Notes: generated by a model from the letters alone, not told the origin. A stretch of DNA of 64,000 nucleotides from Acidobacteriota bacterium (GCA_040754075.1 JBFMDH010000002.1:1-64000); one strand, 5' to 3'; positions 17,629-27,699 are shown, numbered from the stretch's first letter. A program made the numbers and translations.

Positions 17629-19917
17629 ATGCAATATAAAAAGCTCTGGATAGCCTTCGCAATCGTCATCGTCATCTCCTTTGCCATCCTTGGTGGCTTC
17701 GGCTATAAGGCGATTCAGAATGCCCCGCCTATCCCGCAGCAAGTTGTCAAAGCGGATAACCGTGTCCTTTTTGAATTCAATGATATTCAAAACGGGCAAG
17801 GCGTGTGGCAATCGCTTGGCGGTCAGGAGGTCGGTTCCATCTGGGGGCATGGCGCTTATGTCGCCCCCGACTGGTCAGCCGATTACCTGCATCGCGAGTC
17901 GGTTTTTATGCTCGACAAGTGGGCAAAGCAGACCGGCGCAGAGAGTTTTGAATCTTTAAAGCCGGAAGAGCAGGCAGCGCTTCGGGCGCGGCTTGAAACC
18001 GAAATGCGCACCAATACTTATGACGGGGCGACCGGGCGCATTACCATAAGCAGCGAACGCGCCGAAGCGTTTGAAGCGTTGAATACCTACTACGCGAATA
18101 TTTTTTCCCAGGGGCGTGACGAATATGCCATCCCGCGCGGCGCTTTGACCGATGCCACAAAAGCGCGGGAAATGACCGCATTTTTCTGGTGGACATCGTG
18201 GGCGGCTTCGACCAACCGCCCGGACTCAACGGTTTCCTACACCCAGAACTGGCCGCACGAACCCTTAGTCGGCAACAAAATCACCGGCTCGGCGGTGGTC
18301 TGGAGCGTGATTAGCTTCGTGCTCTTACTGGCGGGCGTCGGCGGCATGGTGTGGTATTTCGGTTCGCAGGAAAAAGAACCCGTGCATAGCGAGGTTCCGA
18401 CAAAAGACCCGCTGCTTGGCTGGAAGATGTTGCCTTCGCAACGCGCCACGATGAAATATTTTTACACGGTGGCGGCGCTGATTATTGCGCAGGTCGGACT
18501 CGGCGCGATTGCTGCGCATTATGGCGTCGAAGGATCGGGGTTTTACGGCATTCCGCTCGACCAGTGGTTGCCTTATTCGGTGGCGCGCACCTGGCATACA
18601 CAACTGGGACTTTTCTGGATAGCGACCTCCTGGCTTGCCACCGGGCTTTATGTTGCGCCGGCGGTCAGCGGTTATGAACCCAAAGGGCAAAAACTCCTGG
18701 TCAATCTTCTTTATGTAGCGGTGGTGTTGGTGGTCGTTGGCAGCCTCGGCGGCGAATGGCTCGGCATTAAACAATACCTGGGCAAATACTGGTTCTGGTT
18801 CGGCTCGCAAGGTTACGAATATGTTGACCTCGGACGCTTCTGGCAAATTCTGCTTTTTGTTGGACTGTTGTTCTGGCTCTTTTTAATGTGGCGGGCGCTC
18901 AAGCCTGCTTTGATGAAACGCAGCGAGAGCCGACCGCTGTTGATGCTCTTTTTAATCGCCAGCATTGCCATACCGCTTTTTTATGCGGCGGGCTTGATGT
19001 ACGGGCAACGCAGCCATTTGCTGACCGCAGAATACTGGCGCTGGTGGGTGGTTCATCTGTGGGTCGAAGGTTTCTTTGAAGTTTTCGCAACCGTCGTGAT
19101 TGCTTTTCTGTTCACGCGATTGAAATTGTTATCGGTGGCCACCGCGACGCGCAGCGTGCTGTTTTCGACGGTCATCTTTTTGTCGGGCGGGATTATCGGC
19201 ACCTTCCATCACCTCTATTTTGCCGGGACGCCCGATTATGTGCTGGCATTGGGCGCGGTCTTCAGCGCGCTTGAAATCGTGCCGCTGGTGCTCATCGGTT
19301 TTGAAGCCTGGGAAAACATCAGATTGTCGCGCGTGAAAGCGTGGATGGCGACTTATCGTTGGCCCATTTATTTCTTTATCGCAGTAGCGTTCTGGAATTT
19401 CGTCGGCGCGGGGCTTTTCGGATTTCTCATCAACCCGCCGGTGGCGCTCTATTATATGCAGGGCTTGAATACCACGCCTGTGCATGGTCACACGGCGCTC
19501 TTTGGTGTGTATGGCATGCTGGGAATCGGACTGATGCTGTTCTGCCTGCGCGGTTTGAAATCGGCTCAGGTGTGGAAAGAATGGCCCCTCAAAGTGGCGT
19601 TTTGGACGATTAACGGCGGGCTTGCGGCAATGGTTTTATTTAGTCTCTTGCCCATCGGTTTAATGCAGACCTGGGCAGCGGTTGAAGTAGGGACATGGTA
19701 TGCGCGTTCGGCGGAATTTTTACAGACCGGATTGATGAACAACTTGCGCTGGATGCGGGTGGTCGGCGATTCGCTGTTTGCCATCGGTATTGTGGCGCTT
19801 GGTTACTTCATCCTGGGTTTGGTTACGGGGCATTCGTTTACCAGACCTGAAAAAGTTACGGCAAGCGATGAGATTACCCCGGACCTATCGAAACCCAAGT
19901 TCGTTCCCGGTGATTAA
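17629..19917 (+). CDS. norZ: Quinol-dependent nitric oxide reductase (qNOR)
   Basis: This 762-residue, single-subunit nitric oxide reductase reduces two NO to N2O with quinol electrons at the cytoplasmic membrane. It has an N-terminal membrane segment and extracytoplasmic extension (residues about 35-215, 'QNGQGVWQSLGGQEVGSIWG') that replaces the cytochrome subunit of cNOR. About twelve transmembrane helices of the haem-copper oxidase fold follow. Conserved metal ligands are visible: 'WWVVHLWVEGFFEVFAT' (FeB site His and Glu), 'GTFHHLYFAG' (paired His) and 'TPVHGHTALFGVYG' (haem ligands). Length and layout match the qNOR family. Its AAAGGGAG site and a possible sigma-54 promoter lie upstream, and a strong terminator follows. 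It probably detoxifies NO, since no other denitrification genes are present. Confidence 0.95.
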   Translation: MQYKKLWIAFAIVIVISFAILGGFGYKAIQNAPPIPQQVVKADNRVLFEFNDIQNGQGVWQSLGGQEVGSIWGHGAYVAPDWSADYLHRESVFMLDKWAKQTGAESFESLKPEEQAALRARLETEMRTNTYDGATGRITISSERAEAFEALNTYYANIFSQGRDEYAIPRGALTDATKAREMTAFFWWTSWAASTNRPDSTVSYTQNWPHEPLVGNKITGSAVVWSVISFVLLLAGVGGMVWYFGSQEKEPVHSEVPTKDPLLGWKMLPSQRATMKYFYTVAALIIAQVGLGAIAAHYGVEGSGFYGIPLDQWLPYSVARTWHTQLGLFWIATSWLATGLYVAPAVSGYEPKGQKLLVNLLYVAVVLVVVGSLGGEWLGIKQYLGKYWFWFGSQGYEYVDLGRFWQILLFVGLLFWLFLMWRALKPALMKRSESRPLLMLFLIASIAIPLFYAAGLMYGQRSHLLTAEYWRWWVVHLWVEGFFEVFATVVIAFLFTRLKLLSVATATRSVLFSTVIFLSGGIIGTFHHLYFAGTPDYVLALGAVFSALEIVPLVLIGFEAWENIRLSRVKAWMATYRWPIYFFIAVAFWNFVGAGLFGFLINPPVALYYMQGLNTTPVHGHTALFGVYGMLGIGLMLFCLRGLKSAQVWKEWPLKVAFWTINGGLAAMVLFSLLPIGLMQTWAAVEVGTWYARSAEFLQTGLMNNLRWMRVVGDSLFAIGIVALGYFILGLVTGHSFTRPEKVTASDEITPDLSKPKFVPGD

Positions 19918-19974
19918 AACAACTCCTTGATGTAGCAAAGCAAAAATAAAATTCCCTTTAGATTGAGGTTATTC

Positions 19975-20013
19975 GGCTGGCGTTTAAATCAAAAAAACGC
20001 CAGCCTTTTTTTA
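19975..20013 (+). terminator. Rho-independent terminator after qNOR
   Basis: An 11-bp perfect stem, GGCTGGCGTTT (19975-19985) with AAACGCCAGCC (19995-20005), is followed at once by a run of eight T residues. It is a textbook intrinsic terminator 58 bases after the qNOR stop. Confidence 0.93.
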
Positions 20014-20104
20014 GTTTAATGTGACTATAAATTGTCGTCTGCGTCCTACGCTTGACCAATGCCGATTGCATTGGCATTGCCGTTTGAATTGGCAATCTGC
20101 AAAT

Positions 20105-20147
20105 AAAAAAGCCACAGAGTCAGCGTTGCCTTGCGACTCTGTGGCTT
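20105..20147 (-). terminator. Rho-independent terminator for the minus-strand repeat protein
   Basis: A 13-bp perfect stem, AAGCCACAGAGTC (20109-20121) with its complement at 20135-20147, is followed on the minus strand by a T-run, seen as A residues at 20105-20110 on the plus strand. It sits 26 bases beyond the stop of the minus-strand gene and faces the qNOR terminator. Confidence 0.9.
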
Positions 20148-20172
20148 GTGCAGTGTTTGATGTTAAGTGAAA

Positions 20173-22170
20173 TTATTTTGCATTGACCGCGAGACTGGCT
20201 CTGCCGGACAAGCTGCTCACTACAGTGATGTTTTGCGGATTGGTTGCCCAGATGAACTTGCCTGCATATGACCCCGCGCCTTTGTTGATAAGTGACCCAA
20301 TCAGTTCACCGGTAGCGGTCACATAAACATCGAGATTGGCGAATTGACTGGTGCTCGTAGCCTGCACGATGAGTTCACCTTTTGAAACCACATAATCGGC
20401 TTTTTGAATGGCGACAGTGTCTGTATCGGTCGGTTCAGGACCAAGCGCGAGCGTCGCGGTTTGGGTTGCCGGAAGCGGAATGCCATAGGTTGCCGAAATC
20501 GTCACGTTGGTAAAGGTGGTAACTACGCTGGTCTGTATCGTGAAGGTTGCAAAGGTCTGACCGGGATTCACCAATACGCTCGGCGGAACAATCGCCGCAG
20601 CATTGTTGCTCGATAGCGTAACCTGCGCGCCTTCTGCGGGGGCTGCGCCGTTCAAGGTAACCGTTCCCGTCACATTGGCGCCACCGACGATATTGTCAAA
20701 GGTGAGCGCGAGGGTTGATAAAAATAGCGGTGGTGTGACCGCCATTACTGCGGATTGCACGGTGTCACCAAAGCCCGCTTGAATGCTGACCAGATAAGTA
20801 CGGGTGAATCCAGTGACACTCAAGAGACTGGTGGTCACAGGAAAACTGGCGCTGGTTTGACCTTCGGGAACGGTGACGCTCGCGGGCACGCTTATTGAAA
20901 ATGGAATTGGATTGGTGCCCTGTTGCGTGATGTAATTTGCGACATTGACGGTTGCGCCGCCTGCCGGAGCTGGTTGATTGAGCGTTACCGTAGCTTGCGT
21001 TGATGCGCCGGCTCTGAGAACCACTTGACCGAGCGCCAGAGATTGCGCATAAATTTCAGCGCCTGTGCTTGGCACCCACATAATGGCGCGGGTATTTCCG
21101 CTCGTCGTAGTTGCTGTGCCGACGATGTTGCCCGCTGCATCAATGGCGTTGGCTGTCGAACTGATGTATCCAAATGGCAGAAACTGGTGCAAATCGACGG
21201 CGCTGGCTACGCTTCCAGACCAGACCATCGCGTGGTTGTTACCGGCTAAACCGGCGACTGCTTGGATGGCAAAACCAACTTGTTGTGTGCCGTTGGTGGC
21301 GTTTGCCTGTGATGCCGAAAAGCCCGCCGGGTGTAAATTCACGGCGCTGGCTGCTGTACCCGTCCAAAGCATGGCGCGGGCTGGAGAATAGGCATACCCT
21401 ACCTGTTGACCACCGGCGACCCCTTTGGCTTCCGAAGTGCTGGAGTTTGGCGGATTCAAACTCACGGCGCTGGCTGCCGTACCTGTCCACACCACCGCAA
21501 ACGGCCCGCTGAAAACATTGGGTCCCAAGACCTGTTGACCGTAACCAACCTGTTGCACACCGTCTGTGCCAAGTGCGCGCCCGGCGCCAAATCCTAAATC
21601 AAAAGGGGTGATGTCAACCGCGCTGGCGGCTGAGCCTGCCCACATAAAAGGGTGGATGACGGTTCGTGTGCCATCGCCGCCACCGCAAGCGCCCTTCTTT
21701 TCTACACATGCCACTCTCCAACGTCCCCAGCCGACTTGCTGATTGCCTGCAACTCCCGTAGCGATGGATTGCTCGGCGATGATGGGGTGCAAATTAATCT
21801 GGCTTTCGGGTGTGCCACTCCACAATACGGCGCGTCCGAAGGCGCTGCCAACCTGTTGCCCATCACTGGCAGCCAGAGCCGAGCCGATGCCTAAATCAAT
21901 CATTTGATCGGCACTGCCTGACCAGATAACTGCGTGAGTTTCAGTCAGTGAAGGATCGCCGGGCACAGGGAAATTTGCCGTGCCAACCTGCGTCGTTCCT
22001 GAAATGCCCAAAGCCGTTGCCGCAGTTGCGCCCGCCGGCGTCAAATCAATTACCGTGTAATGTTGAAGTGGTGGTGGTGCTGCCTGCGCTGCAAAGGTGT
22101 TGAAAAGGGGATGAATGGAAAGAAAAGCTACCATGACCAATGCGATAAAAGTTGCGCCAAATCGTTTCAT
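20173..22170 (-). CDS. Large secreted repeat protein (HAF-like repeats plus Ig-like domains)
   Basis: This 665-residue protein has a signal peptide (MKRFGATFIALVMVAFLSIHPL). Residues about 35-380 are eight or so degenerate repeats of the form 'ATGVAGNQQVGWG...HPFMWAGSAASAVDITP', with an alternating 'QQVGxA' strand and a 'W(S/T)G(S/T)AASAV(D/N)L' strand, resembling the HAF repeats of extracellular proteins. Residues about 385-590 contain two Ig-like domains ('LNQPAPAGGATVNVANY', 'LNGAAPAEGAQVTLSSNN', 'VPPSVLVNPGQTFATFTI'). It is probably exported and surface-displayed; the function is unknown. An intrinsic terminator follows. Confidence 0.8.
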   Translation of the reverse strand: MKRFGATFIALVMVAFLSIHPLFNTFAAQAAPPPLQHYTVIDLTPAGATAATALGISGTTQVGTANFPVPGDPSLTETHAVIWSGSADQMIDLGIGSALAASDGQQVGSAFGRAVLWSGTPESQINLHPIIAEQSIATGVAGNQQVGWGRWRVACVEKKGACGGGDGTRTVIHPFMWAGSAASAVDITPFDLGFGAGRALGTDGVQQVGYGQQVLGPNVFSGPFAVVWTGTAASAVSLNPPNSSTSEAKGVAGGQQVGYAYSPARAMLWTGTAASAVNLHPAGFSASQANATNGTQQVGFAIQAVAGLAGNNHAMVWSGSVASAVDLHQFLPFGYISSTANAIDAAGNIVGTATTTSGNTRAIMWVPSTGAEIYAQSLALGQVVLRAGASTQATVTLNQPAPAGGATVNVANYITQQGTNPIPFSISVPASVTVPEGQTSASFPVTTSLLSVTGFTRTYLVSIQAGFGDTVQSAVMAVTPPLFLSTLALTFDNIVGGANVTGTVTLNGAAPAEGAQVTLSSNNAAAIVPPSVLVNPGQTFATFTIQTSVVTTFTNVTISATYGIPLPATQTATLALGPEPTDTDTVAIQKADYVVSKGELIVQATSTSQFANLDVYVTATGELIGSLINKGAGSYAGKFIWATNPQNITVVSSLSGRASLAVNAK

Positions 22171-22718
22171 TTTTTCTCCTGAAGAAATTCAAATATTAAA
22201 ATCGTGATTACATCCTGAATGGTCGTACAGAAAACTATTCGCCGTTTCGCGAATAGCGATTGAGCGATATAACGGTTGTGGATTTGCGCCGCGCGGGGAA
22301 CCAAACGGTTTAAATCGAACCTGACCATGTGAGGAGTCGAGGAGCAGTAGAAAACAACTTGAATCAGTTCGCGCAAGCAATCACTTCACCTTTATCTGCT
22401 TGATGGTTAGCGAACCTTCAATGAATTGCTTTAATCAAGGAACTATGACTTCATACGCCTCGACAAATTTTGGGTATCTCGATTTCGTCCTTCGTTTTTC
22501 GTTACAGGCGAACAGTGTCAATCGGTTGGCGAAAAATACCTGGCTCGAAAAATTTTGACCCTGAGAAAATCCCGTTGATGAGAATGGCAGATACGAAATG
22601 GGAAAAACGCCGATTCTGATTGATGAACCTCGCGGTTTACCCATCCCTTCAATTCAACGTATAATCACCCATCGAAGCTCAGTGGATGTTCACACCTTTT
22701 TTATTCGGAGAAAATAAC
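22171..22718. other. Intergenic region between divergent secreted proteins
   Basis: This stretch of nearly 550 bp holds no convincing gene; the short minus-strand frame at 22435-22644 has no ribosome-binding site or recognisable motif. An 8-bp hairpin (CTATTCGC at 22235-22242 with GCGAATAG at 22249-22256) lies in the leader of the minus-strand repeat-protein gene. A plus-strand promoter is visible at 22636-22665. Confidence 0.6.
22636..22665 (+). promoter_or_regulatory. Sigma-70-type promoter for the M28 peptidase
   Basis: TTTACC (22636-22641) and a perfect TATAAT (22660-22665) are separated by 18 bases, and the ATG follows about 53 bases after the -10 box. The -35 box matches TTGACA in four of six positions. 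Confidence 0.6.
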
Positions 22719-24368
22719 ATGCGTAAAACCCGTGCAATCGCCTTTTTATTAATGGTGGTCATGATGCCGTTTGCGACATTGGCGCAATCCGGCGACGACC
22801 TCAATGCCCGCCTTCGCAAAGAGGGCATGGAGAATTCAAAAGTCATGCACACCATGCACTATTTCACAGATGTTTATGGCCCGCGCCTGACTGGTTCGCC
22901 CAATCACAAAGCCGCTGCCGAATGGGCAGTCAAGCAGATGAAAGAATGGGGATTTGATAATGCGCATCTCGAACCCTGGGATTTCGGTCATCCCGGCTGG
23001 TTGAATGAAAAATTATCGGCTCACGCGATTGCGCCGTTCAAAGATGCGCTGGTTTGCGAAGCCCTCGCCTGGACGCCGGGCACCAACGGCACGATCACCG
23101 CGCAAACCTATCATGTGGTTTTGCCCGAACGCCCGACGCAAGCCGAACTCACGGCTTTTTTTGAAAAAGAGAAAGCCAACGTCAAAGGCAAAATCGTTCT
23201 CGTAGGTAAAACCGCTGTGGTTCCGGTCAACATCACGCCGCCCGCCAAACGCATGAGTGATGAAGATGCCAAACGTCGCTTTGACCCGACTAATCCCAGC
23301 CCCAATCAATTCGGCAATCGTCCGCAGCAACAACCGCCCGACCCGACGAAACTCACGCCCGCGCAGGTCGCCGAACAGACCGATAAATTTTTACTCGATA
23401 ATGGCGCAGTCATTCGCGTCAATGATGCGGGTCGTGAACATGGACAGATTCGCGCCTTCAATAACCGCACATTCGATGTCGCGAAAGTCGTGCCGACGGT
23501 GGTGATGCGTAATGAAGATTATGGTCGCATCACCCGCATTTTAGCGGACGGTACGCCTGTGACTTTGGAATTCAACATCGTCAATCGCCATTATCCCGAA
23601 GGCAAAACCTCTTATAACACGATTGGCGAAATTGCCGGTACGGATAAAAAAGATGAAGTGGTGATGCTTGGCGGGCATTTGGATTCGTGGCACTCGGCAA
23701 CTGGCGCGACCGACAATGCAGCGGGTTGCGCGATTATGATGGAAGCGGCGCGCCTTTTGAAGGCGCTTGGCGTCAAACCGCGTCGCACGATTCGCGTGGC
23801 AATGTGGAGCGGCGAAGAACAGGGCTTGCTCGGTTCGCAGGCTTATGTGAAAGCGCATTTCGGTTCGTTTGAAAATCCCAAACCGGATTACGAAAAATTC
23901 GCAGGCTATTTCAACATCGATTCGGGAACCGGTCGCCCGCGCGGCGCTTCGGTATTTGGCCCGCCGGAAGCGGCGGCAATTTTACGCGACGCCTTGAAAC
24001 CCTTTGAAGACTTTGGCGTGATGGGCGCAATTGCCTCCAAGAGTCGCGGACTTGGCGGTTCCGACCACACCTCGTTCAATCAGGCGGGGCTGCCAGGGAT
24101 TGGTTTAGGTCAAGACCCGATTGAATACGGCTCGCACACCTGGCACACCAATCTCGATACTTACGAACGCATCATCGAAGACGATTTGAAAAAAGCGGCG
24201 ATTATCGTTGCCGCGTCGGTTTATTATTTAGCAATGCGCGACGAAATGTTGCCGCGCTTCAAGAAAGAAGAGATGCCAGCTTTGCCGCAAACTCAACCGC
24301 CTGCGCAACCGGTTACGCCAACCCCTGTGCCTGCGGCAAAGCCCGCAACTGCGACCAAAAATCAGTAA
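22719..24368 (+). CDS. Secreted M28-family zinc aminopeptidase
   Basis: The ATG at 22719 opens a signal peptide ([23 protein letters not shown]). The 549-residue product has a PA-like insertion after '[22 protein letters not shown]' and an M28 peptidase core. Metal-binding and catalytic residues are visible in '[23 protein letters not shown]' (His and Asp ligands), '[16 protein letters not shown]' (catalytic Glu pair), 'NIDSGTG' (Asp ligand) and '[16 protein letters not shown]' (His ligand). These are co-catalytic zinc aminopeptidases. The C-terminus ends in a Pro/Ala/Thr-rich tail, probably a flexible extension. Export is predicted by the signal peptide. Confidence 0.92.
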   Translation: MRKTRAIAFLLMVVMMPFATLAQSGDDLNARLRKEGMENSKVMHTMHYFTDVYGPRLTGSPNHKAAAEWAVKQMKEWGFDNAHLEPWDFGHPGWLNEKLSAHAIAPFKDALVCEALAWTPGTNGTITAQTYHVVLPERPTQAELTAFFEKEKANVKGKIVLVGKTAVVPVNITPPAKRMSDEDAKRRFDPTNPSPNQFGNRPQQQPPDPTKLTPAQVAEQTDKFLLDNGAVIRVNDAGREHGQIRAFNNRTFDVAKVVPTVVMRNEDYGRITRILADGTPVTLEFNIVNRHYPEGKTSYNTIGEIAGTDKKDEVVMLGGHLDSWHSATGATDNAAGCAIMMEAARLLKALGVKPRRTIRVAMWSGEEQGLLGSQAYVKAHFGSFENPKPDYEKFAGYFNIDSGTGRPRGASVFGPPEAAAILRDALKPFEDFGVMGAIASKSRGLGGSDHTSFNQAGLPGIGLGQDPIEYGSHTWHTNLDTYERIIEDDLKKAAIIVAASVYYLAMRDEMLPRFKKEEMPALPQTQPPAQPVTPTPVPAAKPATATKNQ

Positions 24369-24392
24369 GCAGTAGGCAGTAAGCAGTTTTGA
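24363..24392 (+). repeat. Short AGTAGGC-type tandem heptamers after the peptidase
   Basis: The bases straddling the peptidase stop read as three copies of CAGTAAGCAGTAGGCAGTAA-like heptamer steps (GCAGTAR). The same heptamer forms the long inverted arrays around carA at 34.9-35.1 kb. Confidence 0.6.
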
Positions 24393-24491
24393 GTTTTCAG
24401 AAACGAGCAAGCGATGAGTGAGAACTTCTCGCTTGCTCGTTTCGTTTACGACCTTACCGTACCCATTGAAAAAATCATTTGAGGAGAAATC

Positions 24492-24959
24492 ATGAGCGAA
24501 GTCAGAAGAATCCAAGACCAGTTACGTCGGGCTTTTGAAGGTGAAGCCTGGCACGGCGATTCGATAATCCAATTACTCAAAGGCGTCACCGCCGAACAGG
24601 CTGCCGCAAAACCCATCAAGGGTGTGCATAGCATCTATGAAATCGTTTCGCACATTGCTTTCTGGGAAACCATTTCGCGTCGGCGCGTTGAAGGCGATGA
24701 AGGCAAAGTCGAAAACCTCGAAGAAGGTTGGGCATTTCCAAATGATGGCAGTGAAGCGGCGTGGCAGGCAGCGATTGAAAAACTTAAAATCAGCAACGAA
24801 GCCTTGCGCGAAACCATCGGTAAACTGAGTGATGAACAACTGAAAGAAAAAGCCGCCGGGCAAATCTATTCAATCTATTTTATGTTGCACGGTGTCATTC
24901 AACACGACCTCTATCACGCGGGACAAATCGCCGTTTTGAAAAAAGCCTTAACCGCATAG
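24492..24959 (+). CDS. DinB-family four-helix metal-binding protein
   Basis: This 155-residue protein is preceded by a GAGGAGAAA site. The four-helix DinB/YfiT pattern is clear: 'LRRAFEGEAWHGDSIIQLLKG' with the first His, 'SIYEIVSHIAFWE' with the second, and 'HGVIQHDLYHAGQIAVLKKAL' with the last His pair. Members bind zinc or nickel and some act as thiol-dependent S-transferases; the substrate is unknown. It stands alone between the peptidase and ettA. Confidence 0.88.
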   Translation: MSEVRRIQDQLRRAFEGEAWHGDSIIQLLKGVTAEQAAAKPIKGVHSIYEIVSHIAFWETISRRRVEGDEGKVENLEEGWAFPNDGSEAAWQAAIEKLKISNEALRETIGKLSDEQLKEKAAGQIYSIYFMLHGVIQHDLYHAGQIAVLKKALTA

Positions 24960-25011
24960 CGCTTTTAGCGTTCACCTGCCGTTCAAAGCAATAACAAAAA
25001 ACTACTCAACA

Positions 25012-25036
25012 TGGCGGTTGTGAAAATCAACCGCCA
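25012..25036 (+). repeat. 9-bp stem-loop upstream of ettA
   Basis: TGGCGGTTG (25012-25020) pairs with CAACCGCCA (25028-25036) across a 7-base loop, and a second small GGCG/CGCC hairpin follows within 35 bases. There is no T-run, so this is not an obvious terminator. It may be an mRNA leader structure or a REP remnant. Confidence 0.55.
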
Positions 25037-25126
25037 ACCGCATACTGTTGGTTTAATATTTCGTGGCGGTTTCACGCCGCCTAATGAATTGCCAAAATAA
25101 TAATTCGGAGGCTTGAAGAATATTCA

Positions 25127-26809
25127 ATGAGTTCAGAACCCAATAAAATTATTTATTCAATGATTGGCGTAGGCAAATACTACGATAAAAAGCCTGTCTT
25201 AAAAGACATCTATCTCTCCTATTTTTACGGCGCGAAAATCGGCGTGATTGGACTCAACGGTTCGGGCAAAAGTTCGCTGCTTAAAATCCTTGCGGGCGTC
25301 GATAAAGAGTTCGTCGGTGAAACGGCAGTATCGCCGGGCTACACCATTGGCTATCTCGAACAGGAACCGCAACTCGACGAATCGAAAACCGTGCGCGACA
25401 TCGTTGAAGAAGGCGTACAGGAAACCGTCGATTTGCTCAAAGAATACGACGACATCAATAACAAATTCGCCGAACCGATGAGCGATGATGAAATGAACGC
25501 GCTTTTGGAACGGCAAGGCGCTGTGCAGGATAAACTCGATGCCGCCAATGCCTGGGATTTGGATTCGCGTTTGGAGATGGCGATGGACGCTTTGAGATGT
25601 CCGCCGGGCGATACGTCAATCAAAGTTTTATCGGGCGGCGAACGTCGTCGCGTGGCGCTTTGTCGATTGCTGCTGAAACAGCCGGATATTTTATTGCTCG
25701 ATGAACCGACCAACCATCTCGATGCCGAATCGGTCGCGTGGCTCGAACAACATTTGCAGAAATATCCCGGCACCGTCATTGCCGTCACCCACGATAGATA
25801 TTTTTTGGATAATGTCGCGGGTTGGATTTTGGAACTAGACCGTGGGCAGGGCATCCCCTGGAAAGGCAATTACTCGTCGTGGCTTGAACAGAAACAGGAG
25901 CGACTCAGAAAAGAAGAAAAGGCGGAAAGCGACCGTCAAAAAACTTTGGAGCGCGAATTGGAATGGATTCGCATGGCACCCCGCGCGCGCCACGCGAAAT
26001 CGAAAGCCCGCATCAATGCTTATGAAAATTTGTTGACTCAGGAATCCGAAAAACGCGGGCGCGAGTTGGAAATTTATATTCCGCCGGGTCCGCGACTCGG
26101 CAACGTCGTCATCGAAGCCGACAATGTGAGCAAAGCTTACGGCGAAAATCTGTTATTTGAAAAGATGAGTTTTCGTTTACCTCCCGGCGGCATCGTTGGT
26201 GTGATTGGCGCAAACGGCGCTGGCAAAACCACGCTTTTCAAACTCATCACCAATCAAGAACAACCCGATGGCGGCACGATTCGCATCGGCGAGACTGTGC
26301 AACTCGGCTACGTTGACCAGAGCCGCGCGCTTGATGGCAACAAAACTATCTGGGAAGAAATTTCCGGCGGACAAGACCTGATTGAACTCGGCAAACAACA
26401 GGTGAATTCGCGGGCTTATGTGGCGCGATTCAATTTTTCGGGAAGCGACCAGCAGAAAAAAGTCGGGATGCTTAGCGGCGGCGAACGCAATCGCGTGCAT
26501 CTGGCGAAGATGCTCAAAGAGGGCGCAAATGTCTTGCTGCTCGATGAGCCAACCAACGATTTGGACGTTAATACCATGCGCGCTTTGGAAGAGGCTTTAG
26601 AAAATTTCGCCGGTTGCGCGGTGGTGATTTCACACGACCGCTGGTTTTTAGACCGCATCGCCACGCACATCTTAGCGTTTGAAGGCGACTCGCGCGTTGA
26701 ATGGTTCGACGGCAATTATTCGGAATACGAAGCCGATAAAAAAATGCGCCTCGGGGAAGCCGCAGACCAACCGCACCGCATCAAATATCGGCAACTGACC
26801 AGGGACTGA
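25127..26809 (+). CDS. ettA: Energy-dependent translational throttle protein EttA (ABC-F ATPase)
   Basis: This 560-residue protein has two tandem ABC ATPase domains and no membrane segments. The first domain has Walker A '[12 protein letters not shown]', signature '[16 protein letters not shown]' and Walker B '[12 protein letters not shown]'; the second has '[12 protein letters not shown]', '[15 protein letters not shown]' and '[12 protein letters not shown]'. The ABC-F linker between them contains '[19 protein letters not shown]'. Length and the arm insertion fit EttA, which binds the ribosomal E site and gates entry into elongation according to the ADP/ATP ratio. The gene is probably monocistronic, with a good ribosome-binding site (CGGAGG). 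Confidence 0.95.
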   Translation: MSSEPNKIIYSMIGVGKYYDKKPVLKDIYLSYFYGAKIGVIGLNGSGKSSLLKILAGVDKEFVGETAVSPGYTIGYLEQEPQLDESKTVRDIVEEGVQETVDLLKEYDDINNKFAEPMSDDEMNALLERQGAVQDKLDAANAWDLDSRLEMAMDALRCPPGDTSIKVLSGGERRRVALCRLLLKQPDILLLDEPTNHLDAESVAWLEQHLQKYPGTVIAVTHDRYFLDNVAGWILELDRGQGIPWKGNYSSWLEQKQERLRKEEKAESDRQKTLERELEWIRMAPRARHAKSKARINAYENLLTQESEKRGRELEIYIPPGPRLGNVVIEADNVSKAYGENLLFEKMSFRLPPGGIVGVIGANGAGKTTLFKLITNQEQPDGGTIRIGETVQLGYVDQSRALDGNKTIWEEISGGQDLIELGKQQVNSRAYVARFNFSGSDQQKKVGMLSGGERNRVHLAKMLKEGANVLLLDEPTNDLDVNTMRALEEALENFAGCAVVISHDRWFLDRIATHILAFEGDSRVEWFDGNYSEYEADKKMRLGEAADQPHRIKYRQLTRD

Positions 26810-26867
26810 CGCATGAAGAGGTGAAGAGGTGAAACAAATCCCTTCTTCCCGGTTGGAGGTACGGTTG

Positions 26868-27548
26868 ATGAATTTGAAAAAAAGTTTTTCGCAAAAATTT
26901 TTTAAACCGATGGTTAGTGCTTTAGTTGTTTTCAGTTTCATTTCCGGACTGGCTTGTCGCCAGAGTTCGGCGCGGGTTAATGGCAACACGGTTGCAATTG
27001 GTGGCGAACAGCAGAATGTTGCGGTTGTTGAATTGCCCATCGTCAAGCAAGTGATTGATGCGGCGATTGACCAGGTGAATTATACGAAATCTTACGACCC
27101 GGCTTATGTTCGCATCCCTTATCCGAATGGCGATGTGCCGATGGAAACCGGCGTCTGTTCGGATGTCGTGGTGCGAGCTTTTCGCAAGGTCGGGATTGAT
27201 TTGCAAAAAGAAGTTCACCTAGACATGGCGAAAAATTTTTCGACCTATCCGAACAAGTGGGGACTCCGGCGTCCCGACACCAACATCGATCATCGCCGTG
27301 TTCCCAACCTGATGACCTATCTCAAACGCAAAGGCAAAGCGGTGGCGATGACCACCAACCCGCAAGACTATAAACCCGGCGATATTGTCGCCTGGGATTT
27401 GGGCGGCGGCATTACCCACATTGGACTCGTAACCAACCTGCGCGGCGAAGCGGGACGCTTTAAAATTGTTCACAACATCGGTTGGGGAACCAAAGTCGAA
27501 GACCGTTTGTTTGAATGGAAAATCATCGGACACTACAGATACTTTTAG
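26868..27548 (+). CDS. DUF1287 lipoprotein
   Basis: The ATG at 26868 follows GGAGGT by 7 bases. The 226-residue product has a lipoprotein signal with a possible lipobox ending SGLAC. The rest matches DUF1287, a cysteine-His hydrolase-like fold related to NlpC/P60: 'YPNGDVPMETGVCSDVVVRAFRKVGIDL' holds the candidate catalytic Cys, 'PGDIVAWDLGGGITHIGLVTN' the His, and 'IVHNIGWGTKVEDRLFEW' a polar residue. The function is unknown; relatives are presumed cell-wall hydrolases. It is followed by a 50-bp perfect hairpin. Confidence 0.85.
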   Translation: MNLKKSFSQKFFKPMVSALVVFSFISGLACRQSSARVNGNTVAIGGEQQNVAVVELPIVKQVIDAAIDQVNYTKSYDPAYVRIPYPNGDVPMETGVCSDVVVRAFRKVGIDLQKEVHLDMAKNFSTYPNKWGLRRPDTNIDHRRVPNLMTYLKRKGKAVAMTTNPQDYKPGDIVAWDLGGGITHIGLVTNLRGEAGRFKIVHNIGWGTKVEDRLFEWKIIGHYRYF

Positions 27549-27555
27549 GATATTC

Positions 27556-27681
27556 ACCACAGAGACACCGAGACACAGAGAAAAACGATGAGGAGATGAA
27601 AAGATAGAGAAGATGGTTATACTACCTCTTCATCTTTTCATCTCCTCATCGTTTTTCTCTGTGTCTCGGTGTCTCTGTGGT
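27556..27681. repeat. Perfect 50-bp inverted repeat with 26-base loop
   Basis: The arms 27556-27605 and 27632-27681 are exact complements over 50 bases. The outer part is built of ACAGAGACACCGAGACACAG steps and the inner part of GATGAGGAGATG steps, so the element is itself made of short degenerate tandem repeats. It fills the gap between the DUF1287 gene and the ferredoxin-like gene, ending 19 bases before the latter's ATG. Any transcript crossing it would form a very stable hairpin. Confidence 0.95.
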
Positions 27682-27699
27682 TTATTATCTTTACCGTCT

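Noticed and set aside
22435-22644. Minus-strand frame of 69 codons in the 22.2-22.7 kb gap
   Set aside because: No ribosome-binding site, no motif, and the plus-strand promoter of the M28 peptidase overlaps its start region.
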